Program-made: the position numbers and the translations under genes
Notes under the pieces: generated by a model
Seen by the model: the letters and a program-made list of their open reading frames with translations, nothing else
Databases searched by the model: none
What the model was told of the DNA's origin: nothing
NCBI RefSeq assembly: GCF_003206615.1
Contig: NZ_PZJW01000012.1
Span: 222,931-286,930, forward strand
DNA: 64,000 nt
Direction: 5' to 3'
Origin: Salinicola acroporae
GTDB taxonomy: Bacteria > Pseudomonadota > Gammaproteobacteria > Pseudomonadales > Halomonadaceae
Part shown: piece by piece, positions 61,669-64,000 of the stretch
Layout of the letters: every line of letters starts with the position of its first letter
Numbering within the stretch: the stretch's first letter is position 1

Positions 61669-62916
61669 TCATCCACGCGCCTCGGCCGCAGCCATCGCGT
61701 CGTACGCCTTCGAGCGCAGCAGCGTGTGGAGTTGGCGGCGGCGCACGCCCATGTTGCCGCCGTCGTACAGCGGGAAGCACAGCGCGTCCTGCATCAGGCC
61801 GGCCAGCGGGTACAGGTCGGTGTAGGCATCGACCCCGACGACGCGCATCGCGTCATAGACCGCCTGGACACACAATTCCGAGCAGTAGGTCTTGGAGATG
61901 ATCGCGAGCTCGCTGCTGCGGCCCTCGGTGAGATCGAGCTGATGGCAGGACTTCCAGGTCAGGTAGCGCGCGGCCTCGATGCGCATCTTGATGTCGGCCA
62001 GCATGAAGCCGACGTTCTGGTGCTCGATCACGGGCACCTGGCCGGAGCGCTTGTCGGTGTGCGCGAACTCCAGCGCGACGTCGAAGGCCTTGCGCATGAC
62101 ACCCACGCAGGCCGCGCCGATCAGCGCCGCGGTCCACAAGAAGGCGTTCTCCAGCATGGCGATGCCGTCGCCGGGATTGCCCAGGATGTTGGCCGCCGGC
62201 ACGCGCACATCGTTGAAGTGGATGCGCGGCGAGATCGTCGCGCGGTGGCCCACGGTGTCGAGAATGCCCGCCACCTCGATGCCCGGCGCGCTGCCCGGCA
62301 CCATGATCACCGCCAGCGACTGCTGCGGCGGCAGGGTCGGATCGGTGCGACAGACGACGCTGTACAGGTGTGCCCCCTTGCCGTCCCAGCCCGTGCCGTT
62401 GGTGGTGTAGTGCTTGGCACCGTTGATGACCCATTCGTCGCCCTCGAGGCGGGCGAAGGTCTGCACGCCCGCGGAGGTGTCGGTACTGTCGTAGTTGGCG
62501 CCGCCGGTGACCTCGGTGAAGGCCAGCGAGGCCAGCCGCGAGCCGTCCTCGGCGAAGTCCGGCAGGAAGCGCTGCTGCTGTTCCTGCGATCCGTGGTGCA
62601 CCAGCGCATGCAAGCCCAGACCGGTGGCCAGCAGGGCCGAAGGCACGTTGACGTCGGCGGTGGTGAGCTCCTCGGCCGCCAGCGCGAAGTCCAATGCGCT
62701 CATCGCCGTGCCACCGAACGCGGCGGGCAGCAATGCCCTGGTGAAGCCGGCATCGACCATCGCCTGGTAGAACGGCCGCGTGGCGTAGAAGCGCTCCTCC
62801 GGACTGGAGATGGGCGCGATGGTGGGGGCGACCTTGCTCAAAACGTCGGCGGCGAAGGCGCGCGCTCCCGCCTGCAGGGTCTGCTGGGATTCACAGAGCT
62901 GGAAATCGATGGCCAT
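61669..62916 (-). CDS. Acyl-CoA dehydrogenase-family flavoprotein with Asp at the catalytic-base position
   Basis: 415 residues, three-domain ACAD fold: N-terminal helices, beta domain (ASLAFTEVTGGANYDST, WVINGAKHYTTNGTGWDGKG) and C-terminal helices. The FAD-contact region is normal. At the place where most ACADs have the catalytic base in YEGT, this protein has Tyr384-Asp385-Gly-Gly-Asn (LYDGGNMGVRRRQLH), so Asp385 may be the base, or the enzyme may use another mechanism. It is encoded away from an AraC regulator and upstream of an outer-membrane MetA-type protein. Substrate unknown. Confidence 0.88.
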   Translation of the reverse strand: MAIDFQLCESQQTLQAGARAFAADVLSKVAPTIAPISSPEERFYATRPFYQAMVDAGFTRALLPAAFGGTAMSALDFALAAEELTTADVNVPSALLATGLGLHALVHHGSQEQQQRFLPDFAEDGSRLASLAFTEVTGGANYDSTDTSAGVQTFARLEGDEWVINGAKHYTTNGTGWDGKGAHLYSVVCRTDPTLPPQQSLAVIMVPGSAPGIEVAGILDTVGHRATISPRIHFNDVRVPAANILGNPGDGIAMLENAFLWTAALIGAACVGVMRKAFDVALEFAHTDKRSGQVPVIEHQNVGFMLADIKMRIEAARYLTWKSCHQLDLTEGRSSELAIISKTYCSELCVQAVYDAMRVVGVDAYTDLYPLAGLMQDALCFPLYDGGNMGVRRRQLHTLLRSKAYDAMAAAEARG

Positions 62917-63424
62917 GGAAGAAACCTTTCTCGCAGGGTGGATGGACATGTGCTTCAAGCCCCACCGTAGGAAGCGTGCGCCGTTCGGTCTCGTCGATCC
63001 GTGCGGGATCGTTTGACGAATTGCGCAAACCCGTGGTTGCCCCTGCAAGCTGGCCCGGGGCGTTGTTGTGGATAGACGCGCTTCGAGACCTGGCCTGATA
63101 TTTGCACGCAATGCATGGCGGGCTGCGCGCAACCCGCTTTCCATCGCCTTCGTGACGACTTCGACGTGGCGGCCTGCACTGAGATGAGGCATTCAGCGCC
63201 GTTCGTCGCCAGGATGGTGCCGCTGCGGGGTGCCGTGCGATGACGACGGCGGGGCCTCCAGCCGGTGAGTTGTCTTTCCGTGCAAGACCAATTGACGATT
63301 TGTGCAGAGAAGGGAGGGACGCATGCCACGCTCCAGCAGCCCCACGCATGATTTCGCCCATGCCATCTGCCGGCGGTATACGCCGGCCACCCCGGCCCTG
63401 GGCGTCGGTCCGGAATGACGCGAG
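62917..63424. other. 508-base divergent intergenic region
   Basis: Between the acyl-CoA dehydrogenase gene and the divergent AraC gene. No family content in any frame and no palindrome or hairpin strong enough to report. It must hold promoters of both genes and probably the AraC-binding half-sites. Confidence 0.4.
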
Positions 63425-64000
63425 ATGCAGACCTGGACGACCCAATCCCATGCTCAGAGTGAGCGTTTCAGCTATTGGCGCGAGGTGCTCTGTCAGGCTT
63501 TCGTTTCGCTCGACCCCGTCCTCGGGGAGAGGGAGGCAGCCGCTGGCTTCGTGGGCGAGGTGAGCTCTCGACCGCTCTCCATGAGCGCGCAGACGCGCGT
63601 GTTTTCGCGGGCCCAGTTCGTCCAGCGTCGCGGCGAGGAGATTCGCCGCGATCCGGTCGAGTTCTGCTTCGCGAATTTCCAGCTCGAAGGCGCGTGCGTG
63701 GTGCGCCAGGATGGCCAGCAAACACGGGTATCTGCCGGCGACTTCTCCATCGTGGACACCACGCGTCCCTACTTTCTCGACTTCCGTGAGGATTGGCGCG
63801 TGCTGTCCTTCCGGATTCCCCGAGAGCAGTTGGTGTCGCGGCTGGCGGCGCCGCACAAGGCGACCGCACGCTGCGTCAGTGGACAGTCCGGCATGGGCCT
63901 GGTGGCAAACCGCTTCGCCCGCTCTCTGGAGCAGGTGGATGCCGGCGCCGGCCGTGAGGTGCAGGACGGGCTCAGCGCCGCGCTCAACAGCATCATCGCC
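63425..64000 (+). CDS. AraC-family regulator, N-terminal part (partial)
   Basis: 192 residues, cut at the right edge. The N-terminus (FSYWREVLCQAFVSLDPV) and the core PVEFCFANFQLEGACVVRQDGQQTRVSAGDFSIVDTTRPYFLDFREDWRVLSFRIPREQL are the AraC-binding-like domain typical of FeaR/XylS-type regulators of aromatic and amine catabolism. The DNA-binding domain lies outside the window. Divergent from the acyl-CoA dehydrogenase gene, so it likely activates that operon. ATG at 63425 behind CGAG; no strong ribosome site. Confidence 0.8.
   Translation, partial: MQTWTTQSHAQSERFSYWREVLCQAFVSLDPVLGEREAAAGFVGEVSSRPLSMSAQTRVFSRAQFVQRRGEEIRRDPVEFCFANFQLEGACVVRQDGQQTRVSAGDFSIVDTTRPYFLDFREDWRVLSFRIPREQLVSRLAAPHKATARCVSGQSGMGLVANRFARSLEQVDAGAGREVQDGLSAALNSIIA

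Overview
The window looks like chromosome of a GC-rich gammaproteobacterium. The best guess is a moderately halophilic member of the Halomonadaceae (Halomonas, Salinicola or Chromohalobacter type). This is inferred from acidic proteins, TRAP and Na+-coupled transporters and gammaproteobacterial housekeeping genes (dbpA, rlmA, yejK, yebC type); no rRNA or marker gene confirms it. I see no tRNA, rRNA, insertion sequence, CRISPR array or prophage.

Layout. 0-4.4 kb: a dpp-type peptide ABC transporter operon, cut at the left edge, with a divergent LysR regulator and a good LysR-type box between them. 4.4-7.4 kb: a SEC-C protein, a NicX-family ring-opening dioxygenase, a cupin and a periplasmic GlpQ-type phosphodiesterase. 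7.6-11.1 kb: a GntR regulator facing a MetC-like lyase and an NhaC-family transporter. 11.1-16.8 kb: VOC protein, RhlE-type helicase, a LemA-TPM-TPM membrane cluster, a HIT protein and an Lrp-type regulator. 16.8-22.9 kb: a complete TRAP transporter with a gamma-glutamyltransferase, then an orphan amino-acid binding protein. 22.9-31.2 kb: alcohol dehydrogenase, RIO kinase, DbpA, a YebC-family protein, a SYLF lipoprotein, an ABC-2 exporter and YejK. 31.5-39.1 kb: chemoreceptor with a candidate sigma-28 promoter, catalase, a cyo operon remnant (C-terminal third of CyoB, then CyoC and CyoD), an AraC regulator and an aldo/keto reductase. 39.1-45.9 kb: a small phage-repressor-like regulator preceded by three matching inverted repeats, a GAF-GGDEF-EAL protein, RlmA, a monomeric sarcosine-oxidase-type flavoenzyme, a DAACS symporter and a YghU-type GST.

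46.3-51.4 kb is the most interesting part. A Met-rich 11-residue-repeat periplasmic peptide, a b-type cytochrome, a Tat-exported molybdopterin oxidoreductase and an RclC-like (DUF417) membrane protein lie on one strand. An OmpR-type two-component system diverges from them. The combination resembles the hypochlorite-scavenging MrpX/YedY1 module of Azospira and the HprRS-MsrPQ system of E. coli, but with different parts.

51.4-59.9 kb: FMN reductase, MFS exporter, then a LysR-controlled catabolic operon (MMSDH, class III aminotransferase, DavA-like amidase, APC permease) that reads as an omega-amino-amide or beta-amino-acid pathway. 59.8-64 kb: a broken AraC gene, an outer-membrane MetA-type protein, an unusual acyl-CoA dehydrogenase with Asp where the family has its catalytic Glu, and an AraC regulator cut at the right edge.
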